Positions 11,765 through 22,200 of a stretch of DNA of 64,000 nucleotides are shown here, piece after piece. Within the stretch, counting starts at the first letter, position 1. Each line of letters starts with the position of its first letter. Made by a program: the position numbers and the translations under genes. This DNA is from Eremophila alpestris peregrina (Eukaryota; Chordata; Aves; Passeriformes; Alaudidae), in the NCBI GenBank assembly GCA_009792885.1, contig WMCF01000029.1, positions 7,479,499-7,543,498 of the forward strand, given 5' to 3'. The notes under the pieces were generated by a model, which was not told the origin of the DNA, did not search any database, and saw only the letters and a list, made by a program, of their open reading frames with translations.

Positions 11765-14700
11765 ATGAGAACAACTTTCTTCTTGAGAGTGGAAAATGGT
11801 TTTCATATTTGTGATCAGTGTGCAAATATAGAACTAGAGATATAGAACAGTCTTCAACTCAGATTATAAACCATTTCAGTACATTCAGGAAACATCCAGC
11901 TAACCTTCAGACATATCTCATGAATGTGGAAACATTCCTATCAGCATTTAATTAAAGATATTAAAGATGCTAAAGAAGGCTCTGAATGTATAAATTTAAT
12001 CTTTACAATATTGTAAATAAATTATAGTTAGACTTTTTTATTTATAATATAAAAAAATTATAAAATTAGGCATGTTTATAAATCTTGGCAAGAGAAACTC
12101 CTTAAAATTTAGCAATACTCTGTCATTTTGATGTACTCATCCTGATGTGCACAGATACTGTGCACTAAACTCATTGTTGAACTGAAAACAGAAGGGGCAA
12201 AGTAAGCAAGTAGTTTTCCCAAACAACTGAGTACAACCATAAGAATTGGTCCTCGTTCCAGATTTTTCACAGTGGTTCTATAACACAACTACCACAGCAG
12301 TTCAGGCAGCCATATTTCTTTCTCAGCCTGCAATATTGTGAATTTGTGTTTTTCAGAATCTTACACCCTTCCTCAGGGGAACAGTAATTATCCCCTGCTT
12401 TTCACAATCCTTTCTTTTCTTTGAACTGTTGAGTGCTAGGAGGCTTTGCCCATCAGGCACAGCAGCTAAAAATGAAAGCTATTAACAACTCTACATCCCA
12501 AAATCTTAGCAGGGTCTGATCACACCTCACCTCAGAGTTACAGAGCCTCAGAGCTCTACCAATACACAAGTTAGCAAGATTCATTAATGACATCTTTGTG
12601 TACCAGGACTGTGATGTGTTGCAGATGGCAGTCTATTCCTTAGAATCTTTTCTGGGAAGAAATGTTACTTCTGCTTCTCTTTCTTTGCATCTCACATTGA
12701 AATTGTATGCTTGGTGATTTCTTCCCTCCAGTAGTTTTCTACATGAATAAGCCATATCAGAGAGCACTAATGGAATTCATGCATATGCTTATTTTTTTCT
12801 ACATTAAGCTTATTTTATCCTGTGAGAGGGTCATGCTTGTCAGGCATAATGTGATATTTGGATAATTTTGACTTAGGGTGGTTTTCTTTTTTTTTTTTTT
12901 TCCTTTTTTTTCTTTTTTTAAGAGTACAATGTTAGCATTACAAGCTTGCAAGGAATGGGTATATCTAAAATCACTGGACAGTGGCTGCACAAGTACACTT
13001 TGGTCTAACCTAAATTCTTCACTTCAATAATATTCTTATTTTTGCAGTAACTTAAAATTTGCTTGTAACAGCATAAAGCAATTCCACATCAGACTTGACA
13101 GAACAGCACTAACACTATTTGTGTGGAAGAGCACTTCTAAATGCTCTGACTGTAATGAAACAGAGATACTTGCTTGCAAGTTTCTTGTAAATATTTCAAT
13201 TTCTTAATCTAGAAACGCTTTCTTCTTGATAATTCATAGTAAAGTTATTTTTTTGTGAATAAATTCTCTGAAGATAATCTCTTCTGAGAAAACAAGGTGA
13301 ACATTCTTTCCTTCCAAAGCAAAATTATTTATTTCTTTTTATTTTGGCAGCATACATAAATGAGCAGGTTGAACAGTTTCAGAAAATGCAATCTAGTTTG
13401 AAATGGCTGTGTCAGTTCATTACTGTGCCCACTTAGACCCACAGTTCTCTGCCACCACTCAAGCCAGCCTATCATGAAGGCACTTCAAAGAAATGTGAAA
13501 ACTTCCCTTTGGTTGCATGGTCAATTAATATAAAGAGCCACAGGAAAACTCCTTCAAGTGTTTCTGTTTATTTTTTATGATGGTACTGTATGTATCTCTC
13601 TATATATATTTATATAATCTTCACTTAACATGTATTCTAGGAAAAAAAGCAGTAAGAGACCAGAAAAAGCCTTTTGCATTATATTCAATAAATACATTAA
13701 TGTGAGTACAAATAAGCCCTAGTAGATCAGAAAAAGTGATAGAATGATGTATTTTAAATGCAGTTAGGAAACTACAAACACACACCTTTTGCTTACTTCT
13801 GAGCAGGTAAAAATAACCCCCAGAGTCACTACATCTGACAAACTTGGAAATTCTAAGGAATTGTTTTGTCTTTGACAGATATGATTTCTCTCTTTTTCTT
13901 TCTGGAAAGAAAATGGAAGCTGTAACAAGTTTACAGATGACAGATTGAAATATCAAGGGTTACAGTAGCTTTAATGGAAATCTTTATTAATATTATTATT
14001 ATAATAGACTACCTATACAAATTCACATTACTAACAACTCCTGCAGGAAAAAAACTTCATTAGTAAATAGGAACATTTTGATTAAATTAGAGATGGAGAT
14101 CAGTCAACTAATGTCATGTTTTAATGTCACTACTGTATTCTATCAGTCTGGAACTCTGCCACTTTACCAACTGAACTTTGTAATAAAAATATCTCAAATC
14201 ATTTTAAATACCACAGAAACATGGAACATGACATGTATCAAGATTTTTTTTTAATCAATCATTGGAATAAAAGTTAGCAAGGGGACCAGGCTCATCCTAG
14301 AAGTAAACAAAATGTTAATTCTTCAGCATATATGGTAGCACAGTCTTGAGAACTATATGGAACAGGTGATGTAATGTTATGAAAAGTGTCTGTCATATGC
14401 ACAGTACAACTAAAATTAGGACTATCCTAAGATTCACATAAAAGAAGTTATTTAATATTCCATGAAACGAGCAACAAGTTTATTTAACATTTGTTTTCGT
14501 TCTAATACATTTTGCGAACCTAAAAATCAATGCAATTGAATGCTTGAAATGTGCCATTAAGGTCTAATCTGCCCTCAGAAGTTGCTGATGCGACCATTAC
14601 ATTACTAATAAAGATACTAGTTATTCTGCTAAGATTATTTTTTTATTTTTGCCAGACAGCTTATACAGGTTTGTTGAACAAAATAAGCTACATCAGCAAA

Positions 14701-17700
14701 TAAAAAGTATTTTTGGTTGTTCACCAGCACAGCTATGCCAGTTAGAAGTGCAGTTTCTTTTTCCTCACATTCTTGCAGAAAAATATTATCTGAAGTAATT
14801 TAAGCATAGCCAAGACCTTTAAGAGTACATTTCTATAGTGTCTCCAAAGAGTCTTTTGAGTCAGACCTAAATTTCCCCTCATCCTGTGAGCAGAGTCAAA
14901 ACTGACACAGGTGAGAGTTTGAAAAGGATGGCACCTAGTGACTACGGGGTTGTGTGATGGGCTGATGATAAGGGAAAGCAAGATAAGATAAGCAATCCCA
15001 GTGACAGGCTTACTGAAATCAAATCTAAAGTCTGCAGAGGTAGATAACGCTGCAAAATCTTGCTTGGCACTCTCTGGAATCTCACATTTATGCTATCAAT
15101 ATTAAGATGGAAAAAATGAGAGGCACAACTGAGGATGAAAATAGCTTTATACCACAATTACACTTCCTCAGTCTTAGCAGCTGATGGGAGCTCCTGATGT
15201 AAAATGTCCTCAGTGGCACCCCCTAAGCTGCAGTGAGTCAGTCTCCTCTGCTGACAGCAGCCTAAAATCACCATGGCATGGGCCAGGACTGTCTCACACA
15301 CAGGCATTAAACAATACCCTCTCGGGCTCCTTCCATCTCTTTCCTGCATACACCACTCTCCTGGTGTAAACACACAATCTGGAGTGGAGCGGTGCCAAGA
15401 GCACATCCACTCAGTGTAGCAGTCATGCACAACATTGCAACTTGTAACTGTGTGAAAGAGCAGTCTGTTCCTCTGAGCCAAGAGGTGCATTGGAAGGTCA
15501 TTCTGGAGACAGGCTTCAGAAGAGGCCAGGGCATCAGAGACTGTAAGGAATAGATTATACAGCTTGTTCTAAGGTAATGTCTGCAGCTGAGTTGCTTGAG
15601 CAAATAAAATTAAGAAATTAATATGGTTCTGCTTGGTTTGTACTGAAAAAACCCCTATGAAACAGTTATATTAATCTAACAGGAATTGAATTGTTTTTAA
15701 AACACACACTAGGTTCAAAAAGTGTTTCAGCTTTCTGCAGTGAAGGAGAGTGCATTCTTTTAGACAGAATGCGTTTGTGTGGAGAACAGCAAATAGCATC
15801 AGAGAGCCTCTCCTGCAAGGATCTGTACCTCAGAAATTTTGGCCTTAGCTCAGCAAACGGGTCCATGCAGGCCTCAGAGATAACAGTGGGATGTTGGATG
15901 GTTCCCCCAACCTGGAAGTTGCTGAGTGACTCCTGTTAAAAATAGCCTGTTCATCTAAAAGGCAAGAAAGATAGGATCTTTTTACTCTTTCAGCATATAT
16001 GTAAAACACTGGTGCTTACAGCAAGATGTTCTGAAAGGCAATATATGATGGAGCCACACTAAGAAGGAACAGGTCCAAGAAAAACAGAAATAAGGCAAAT
16101 TAAAACTAGAGGATAAAATGTCTTCATTAATAAGTGGTTTTTGTCTCTGTAATGCACATCAAGAAGTACAGAAGATGATGCATAAAATGGACATAATTTG
16201 TTTATAGCAGATGGATAGAATATAATAGTTGAAAACTATAGAGATAAATTTGGAATAGCTGTAATTATTCAGCAAATTTAAATGGATTTAGGAATCCTTA
16301 TTGAATTAGCAATAGGAATCACATCACAGACTTTTAAAGTTTTGAATATACAACCATGCTCCACTCTAAGTCTTTATGCAAGGTGCTTTGTCACATTTCT
16401 TAACTCCTTTCTATATAAATACTTAAAACAAATTTATGTCCCAAACTTGCTAATGTAAAGGTGAAAAACAATATTTTGAGCTTCTCTCATACACAGTCCT
16501 TTTCCAAAGTAAAACCTCTGACAGCTTACCTGCTTCTTCAAGGTTTATCAGTTTTCAAATAAATTTCACTTCCCATATTCCCAGACTGTCTGATCTACAA
16601 AATTTCCACCACTACAATCAGATTAAGACTAGGGTTTTTTTTTGGGGGAAGAATCTCTATATGAGATGTATTTTTCTAACTAACAGATGTAACGTTCAAA
16701 TATTTAATACTAACAAATAAGACTCAATATTTACACGAATAGTTCCATCATTCTTTTAGTCAGCACTTCCTACTATTTTAAGGCGTATATTATTTTCTTA
16801 ATAGTATTGCAAAAATCTAAATGACTGCTTCAATGACAATGTCACTAGCATTCTGTTAATGTTGAGATCAAAATCCAGCCCACACTTACTCTCTTATGTG
16901 TGGGCAACAAGAGGTTTTTCAGCCAGCTTATGATGGCTAGATATATAGAAGGAGAAAGCAACAGTTTTCAGTTCTTAGTTTTAAGGCCAAGTAAGATCTC
17001 TACAGGGTTTCAAACTAATTTGATGTAATGTGTATATAAGATATATACCTCCCAGTTAGTATACTAATAGCATTGTTTAAGTACAACAATTAATGCCACC
17101 TCCTTAATCTTCCTAATCATTTCAAGTTAGCTATCCCTCATTGCTTGTAATGCCTGAGCTCTTCAAAGTCAAAGAACCCATTAACAGTATCTTGAGAGCT
17201 GAGGATGTACACGTTCATACTGGACATCAAACTGCCATCTGAATTTTTAAAAACATTTTTGGTACAGAATTTCAGGACATTTGTGCACATCAGATTTCTT
17301 GGCAGAAAATGCAGGGACATTGCACTCTGCAACTATTGTGTTTCTAATTATAATCTGTTGTGCTCGTTAAGTATTGCATTTATCTTCTCTGCTCCCTGTG
17401 TAGCGAACAGGCCCAGGCAGAATGCAGCCTACTGCAGTCTTGAGGTAAATATTATACATTCACACACAAAAAAATCACTGAAATGTTCATCTCTGAGCCA
17501 TAAAGTGGCAATATATGTCACATTATTTCTTCCTAGCTGACTGTCTCTTTAGGACCTCAACTCTGGGTAAGGATTACAACCCATACTATTCATGTTATAG
17601 CAACTTCATGACAAGTTGTTACTTCAGCATGGATTTGTTCTTATCTGCACTCTGTAAAATATCTACCTACACACCTAAACAGGGTACACCAGGCCAAAGT

Positions 17701-18073
17701 ATTTCCCACTATCATTGATCAATGTGTCCAGCTAGGTTCTATCTCCTCACAGGATGTTTGTGCTGAGGGTCTGTGCTGATTGTACTGTACCAGGTGTTAG
17801 AACTTATTCCATATGCACTGCTCAGACAGCACTGTCTTCTGCTGCTGTTAGTGCTGAGCTTGAGGAGGAAGACACAGAACAGATTAAAGCCATGACAACT
17901 GTGTCACACCTGAGGCCACGACACAGTTACGTGCTCGGCCCTTTGTGCTTAAGCGCCCAGAAGGTGGGCACCCCTCTAAAATAATTTAATGCTTTTCGTT
18001 TGGCTTTATCACCATATGATTCTCAAACACGCTTCAGTTGTCTTCCTCACAAGGAAACAAAAAAAAAAAAAGA
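11765..18073. other. Intergenic AT-rich DNA upstream of the CpG island
   Basis: About 6.3 kb with no gene I can support. It contains low-complexity tracts, a cluster of overlapping short frames on both strands around 15.16-15.60 kb where base composition is more even, and a short AT-repeat near 13,595-13,617. None of the frames resembles a known domain, and the cluster at 15 kb shows no consistent splice pattern. Confidence 0.4.
12882..12920. repeat. T-rich low-complexity tract
   Basis: Almost pure T broken by a few C residues over about 39 bp. It could be the antisense poly(A) of a decayed retroelement or simple slippage. No recognisable element adjoins it. Confidence 0.8.
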
Positions 18074-18413
18074 GGTTGCCGTCCTGCTCCCTGTGGCCTC
18101 ACCGGGGGTTTGAGGTGCGAGTGCCCGTGCAGGTGCTCGGGGTGCTCCCGTGGCGGGAGCTGCCTTCCAGCCGCCCTTCCTGAGGGACACTTGGCGGGAA
18201 GCGCCGTCCCCCTTCGCCTCACCACTGCTGAGCCCTCATCCTTAGTTCACCCGTACCTATCCTCGCCTCACCCCACCCTCCTGCTGACCTTCCCCTCACG
18301 GGGCCGCCCCGGCAGGCGGTGAGGCGTTTGCCCCGGGGCTCGGTCACCGCGACCCCACAACCGACCCCGTTATCCGGGAGGGCGATTAAAATAACATGGG
18401 GCTCCTGCAGGCG

Positions 18414-18426
18414 CTAATGGGATTAG
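18414..18426. promoter_or_regulatory. Palindromic homeodomain-type site
   Basis: CTAATGGGATTAG is a near-perfect palindrome: two TAAT/ATTA half-sites spaced by GGG. It also holds GGATTA, the complement of TAATCC, the core bound by OTX/PITX-type homeodomains. It is an AT-rich motif inside a very GC-rich island, about 0.7 kb upstream of the first ATG. Binding is inferred from motif shape alone. Confidence 0.3.
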
Positions 18427-18760
18427 AGGCGAGGCCGGCGAGGCGCGGGCAGCGGCGCGGCCATGGCGCGGCTCTGATGGCGGGAGGGCAGCGCGGCGGC
18501 TGCGCCTCATGGGCGGGGGCGGGATACCCCAGGTAACCGGGGGGGCGGCGGGCCGGGAGCGCCCCGGCGGCCGGCGGGGATGGTGGGGAAGGCCTGCTCG
18601 CCCTGGGGGCGAGGGCAGGCGGCGGCCGCCCCGAGATAGCCCAGGTGAGGAGAGGGCGAAGCGGGGGGCCTGGTCGGGGGCGGGCAGCGCGGCGCGGTGG
18701 GGGAGAGGGAGGCGCGGCTGTGGGTCGGGGGAAAAAAGCGCGGGGGGCTGCGAGCAAGGG

Positions 18761-19000
18761 AGTGCGACAGCGGGAGGAGGAGAGGAGCGCGGGCCCGGGG
18801 GAGGGCAGAGCGCGGCGGGAGGCGGAGGAGAGCGTCAGCTGGAGCGGGGATAGCGGGAGCGCGGCGGGAGGCGGAGGAGGAGAGCGTCAGCTGGGGGCAG
18901 AGATAGAGGGAGTGCGGCAGGAGGAGGAGGAGGAGAGCGTGAGCCGGGGGGGCAGAGAGAGAGGGAGCGCGGCAGGAGGAGGAGGAGGGGAAGAAGCGCG
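18761..19000. repeat. Purine-rich GC minisatellite, 49-55 bp units
   Basis: Units begin with AGTGCGACAG (18,761), AGCGCGGCGG (18,809), AGCGCGGCGG (18,858), AGTGCGGCAG (18,911) and AGCGCGGCAG (18,966). Each unit is followed by GGAGG runs and GAGAGCGT. Spacing is 48, 49, 53 and 55 bp, so about four and a half diverged copies. The plus strand is almost all G and A with many GGG or GG runs. It lies directly upstream of the first coding exon, within the CpG island. Confidence 0.85.
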
Positions 19001-19116
19001 ACGCAGGGACGGCAGATGCCTGGAAATAAAAATTTGATGATTGCATGCAGCGGCTGGAGAGACTCTGTCGGTGGCGGCGGCGGGGACGAGGCAGGGACAG
19101 GGGGGGCGACGGCAAA

Positions 19117-19211
19117 ATGAAGTATCAGAAATACCTGACTGTCTTGCAGATGGCCATAGGGGTGACCGCCTCCAACAGGGGCAGTCTGATGCCCTTAAAG
19201 AGGAAGCTGTG
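19117..19211 (+). CDS. First coding exon of an unidentified large gene
   Basis: The ATG at 19,117 has A at -3 (GGCAAAATGA) and opens a frame of 31 full codons plus TG. The exon then stops at a strong donor, GTGAGT, at 19,212. If the donor were not used, the frame would end at once (TGG then TGA). The peptide begins MKYQKYLTVLQMAIGVTASN and ends in a basic stretch (PLKRKL). Residues 6-18 are moderately hydrophobic after a basic start and could be a weak signal peptide, but the next exon is basic and Ser-rich like a cytosolic region. An in-frame ATG at 19,045 with poorer context would add 24 Arg-rich residues; an in-frame TAA lies at 19,027. Exon 2 completes the split codon as TGG (Trp). Family not recognised. 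Confidence 0.75.
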
Positions 19212-22200
19212 GTGAGTAGGCACAAACGGGGCCGCGGGCACTGCGGGCCGGGCCGGGCCGGGTGCGGGCCGCGGCGGGACGGGCGGGCGCGGTGGCGGGG
19301 GGTCCCCGCGGACATGAGGGGCGCCGTGCCCGACCCGGCCTGCGGCTCCCGGCGGGCATCGCCGGGCCACGGAGTTCCCGGCGGATTCGCCGCCAGCCGC
19401 ATGGGAACGCCGGGCGGCGTTGGCCGTGCCGGTGGAGCTGTCCGCGCCCGGCCCGGCGCAGGACGCGGCTGGAGCAGGCTCCGTTCCGCGGGGACGGCGC
19501 TGGCCGACCCGGCACAGCGGCAATGGCAGCGCGGGCTGAGGGCGCGGAGCGGCTCCGGCACCGCTTGCGTGACAGCCCGAGGGTTGCCGCCGGTGCAGCG
19601 CAGTGTGCTCCCGCCCCGGGCTGTGCAGAGCCGCGTCCGAATTCCCTGCCCTGCTGCTGACAGGTGTACCCAGAAAACGCCAACAGGGAGACGCAGCTCT
19701 AATAGATTAGTGAGCGCCAGAGGTAGTGCTGTTCAAATACGGTCATTTTCCCTTAAACCTTGCGTTTCCCCTCACTGATTCCCACTCCTTTTGTGCTCGC
19801 TGATTGTGTGCTGAACTGATTTTTCTGGATGAATCAACAACATGCTATGAAAAATGTATTAAAGTATCGTGGTGTAATGTGGGTGAGTAGGGCACCGACA
19901 GGCGTACGGCACTGCAATACCCAGTCACTCGTGGGCGGGCAGGAGCCCACTGTTAGCTCCATGGGAGCAGTGGGACGTGTGTCATCACCAGGACAAATCG
20001 TAAGGGGGAAATATGTGAACTTGTCAGATCTGCTGAGAGGAGGATATCCATCACAAATGTGTACACTGAGAATTTATCTGTAAAAAAAACAGTAGTGATA
20101 CTTAGGTGGTGGTGGTCACACAGTTTTCTTTCACTGTACTTACCTGCTCCTAGTGAAGCAAAGTGAAGTGTCACAGAAGGCATGATAGGTCATTTTATTT
20201 AAACATAGATAGCTTGCAAATAAAAATATTATGTCAGCAGTTGTAACAAAAATGGGCCTTACGTTAATTGTAGAATGTGGGGTTTTTTATACTTAGCTTT
20301 CCCCCACAATTACAGCTAGTATAGACAGTGTCAAGAAAATGTATCAATTAAAGAAACATAATGTGGAACTAGTAAGCTTTCTGTCACTAATTCCAGATCA
20401 GATAGAATACAGTTTGATGAATCTGTTCATTCTGATTGTAATGAAAAAAATCAAATGAAGTTTAAGACACAAATATGTTGTCATGCAGATAAGTTTTATT
20501 ATGTTGAATCAGAGCTTTTTACAATTTATTTGGTGGTTTGATTCTGATTATGTAAGTTACATAAAGTGTATGATACCTATTTTATTCTCCCCAAATGCCA
20601 CTCCTGTCTCTGTGCAGCAGTGGATGCAGTTGTGTGTTACATCTTTTGAGAAGTTTAATTCTGGGAAATGTAATCATGACAGTTGTTCTATTTAATATTT
20701 CATATGTCTTCTTGGAAGTGGTTTATTTGCTGGCATGTTAAGGGAAAGCTATATATATATTTGTGTGCTTTAAAAGTACATCTGAAGGACCTGATTCAAA
20801 TCCTACTTTGTCTTCAGTTGGAGTTATATCAGCTCTATATTGTCCTGTTTCATGGTGGGATTCTGTGCTGTTTGAGGAACAGCAAAATATTACAGTGGCT
20901 CCACACTAATACGTACCACAAGCATTGCATTTCATAACATTTCTAACTTGACATCATGTTGCTGCAATGCAATGCTGTGTGAAGATTAATTGACTAAAAG
21001 TGTTAAAGAAAAATAAGACAAATGTTTGTGTTTTTTAAAAAAATTTTAGGGAGATGTGTGAATTACTTGAGCATTTGAAAGTATGTATCTGGGAAATATT
21101 TATTAATAGGTGACATGATATGTATTCCCATTTTCTTTAAGAACTTTAATAGCATTAGGCATTATCTGTATGGATAGATTTTTCTGCTTATGGCTGAAAT
21201 ACTATTTTCTGATGCACTTAGAGAAGTGCTTAAAAATACTTTGTAATGTTAATTTTTTCTTATTTGTGCACAATCTATCAAATAATGCATTAAGAAAAAC
21301 TGTACATTGGAGGGAAAATATGTTGCTGTTACTCAAATCAATGCAATATTTGTGTGTATTTACAATACATAAACCAAAGGCATATTCCAATACTGTGTCA
21401 CAGGAAATCTCAAAAATACCTAAAGAAAACATAAATCAAGTCTGTCCATAGTCAGAGGGAGCTTTAAAATCTATTTTTATTTGCTTATTTTAAAAAAATT
21501 ACAAAATTCTATTTAGCCCATGAGATTCATAAGCTCTTGGATGTGTGAATCCATATTGTAAGTGGAAACAAAGACATAATTTAATAAAAAAGGGTTAAAA
21601 CACTCATCCTTTTGTTGGTGGAGATAATCCACCTGAATCCTACTGAAACAAAATGAAAAGGTAACAGCAATGTTTTATTTCTTTAGAGAGCATCTGTCAC
21701 TCCTATTTTCTCCTGCTTTTCCCCCACCAAAATGTAAGTCCTATTCTGTGATGCATGGAAGCAGAGCTACAAATGAAAATACCAATGTCTCAAGAAGAAT
21801 AAATAGTTATTAAGTGGCTAAGAATAAACCAGGCAATTAAACAGAGAGAAGGAGGCTGTGCCACAGGCTTGCAGTGGGAGGTGGAGGAGACAGAAACCTG
21901 CTTTGTGTGGAGTTTATAATTTTATGATGAGGTTTACTTGGGGCAGTAGTTTTGGACTCAGTGCTGGAGGAAGCTGCTGGAGTCCTGAACTGCTGATTCA
22001 GACCCTTCCCTGTGTGTGTGCAGTGTTGTAATCTAATATGTAGGAGACTAAACGAGATGAGTAGGGTGTTTTTAATCCTCTTGCTGGAGGCACAGTATTT
22101 GGATACAAACCCCACCATCATACCTCTGGTAGTACAGGTAGAGTGCAGCAGGGACTAACATCTGCAAAGCTGGTCAAGAAAAAACTGATAGCTGAACTGG

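Larger units (their letters stand above)
18074..19660 (+). promoter_or_regulatory. CpG island, promoter and first exon region
   Basis: Base composition changes abruptly from AT-rich to strongly GC-rich with dense CpG at about 18.07 kb, and returns to AT-rich after about 19.66 kb. CpG islands of this size normally mark promoters in vertebrates. The island covers the first coding exon of the plus-strand gene (ATG at 19,117, donor at 19,212), which fits that role. The transcription start cannot be placed exactly. It probably lies between the purine-rich minisatellite (18,761-19,000) and the ATG. Overlapping long open frames on both strands inside the island follow from low stop-codon frequency in GC-rich DNA and are not genes. 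A bidirectional promoter cannot be excluded, but I see no minus-strand first exon. Confidence 0.9.

Noticed and set aside
13621..13956. Minus-strand frame with acceptor TTTTCTTTCCAG and possible donor GTAAGC
   Set aside because: Basic, AT-driven peptide with only a moderate donor and no partner exon. Typical of intronic or intergenic pseudo-exons.
18386..19778. Long overlapping frames on both strands in the CpG island (up to 245 codons), including 18,507-19,115 and 18,887-19,561 on the minus strand and 19,041-19,778 on the plus strand
   Set aside because: They are Arg/Pro/Gly/Ala-rich, occur in many frames at once, lack good starts (the 19,041 frame begins at TTG), and follow from few stop codons in GC-rich DNA.
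19829..19890. Possible alternative first exon ending at GTGAGT
   Set aside because: It lies outside the core CpG island, has weak ATG context and ends in a different phase from exon 1, so exon 2 would be read out of frame.
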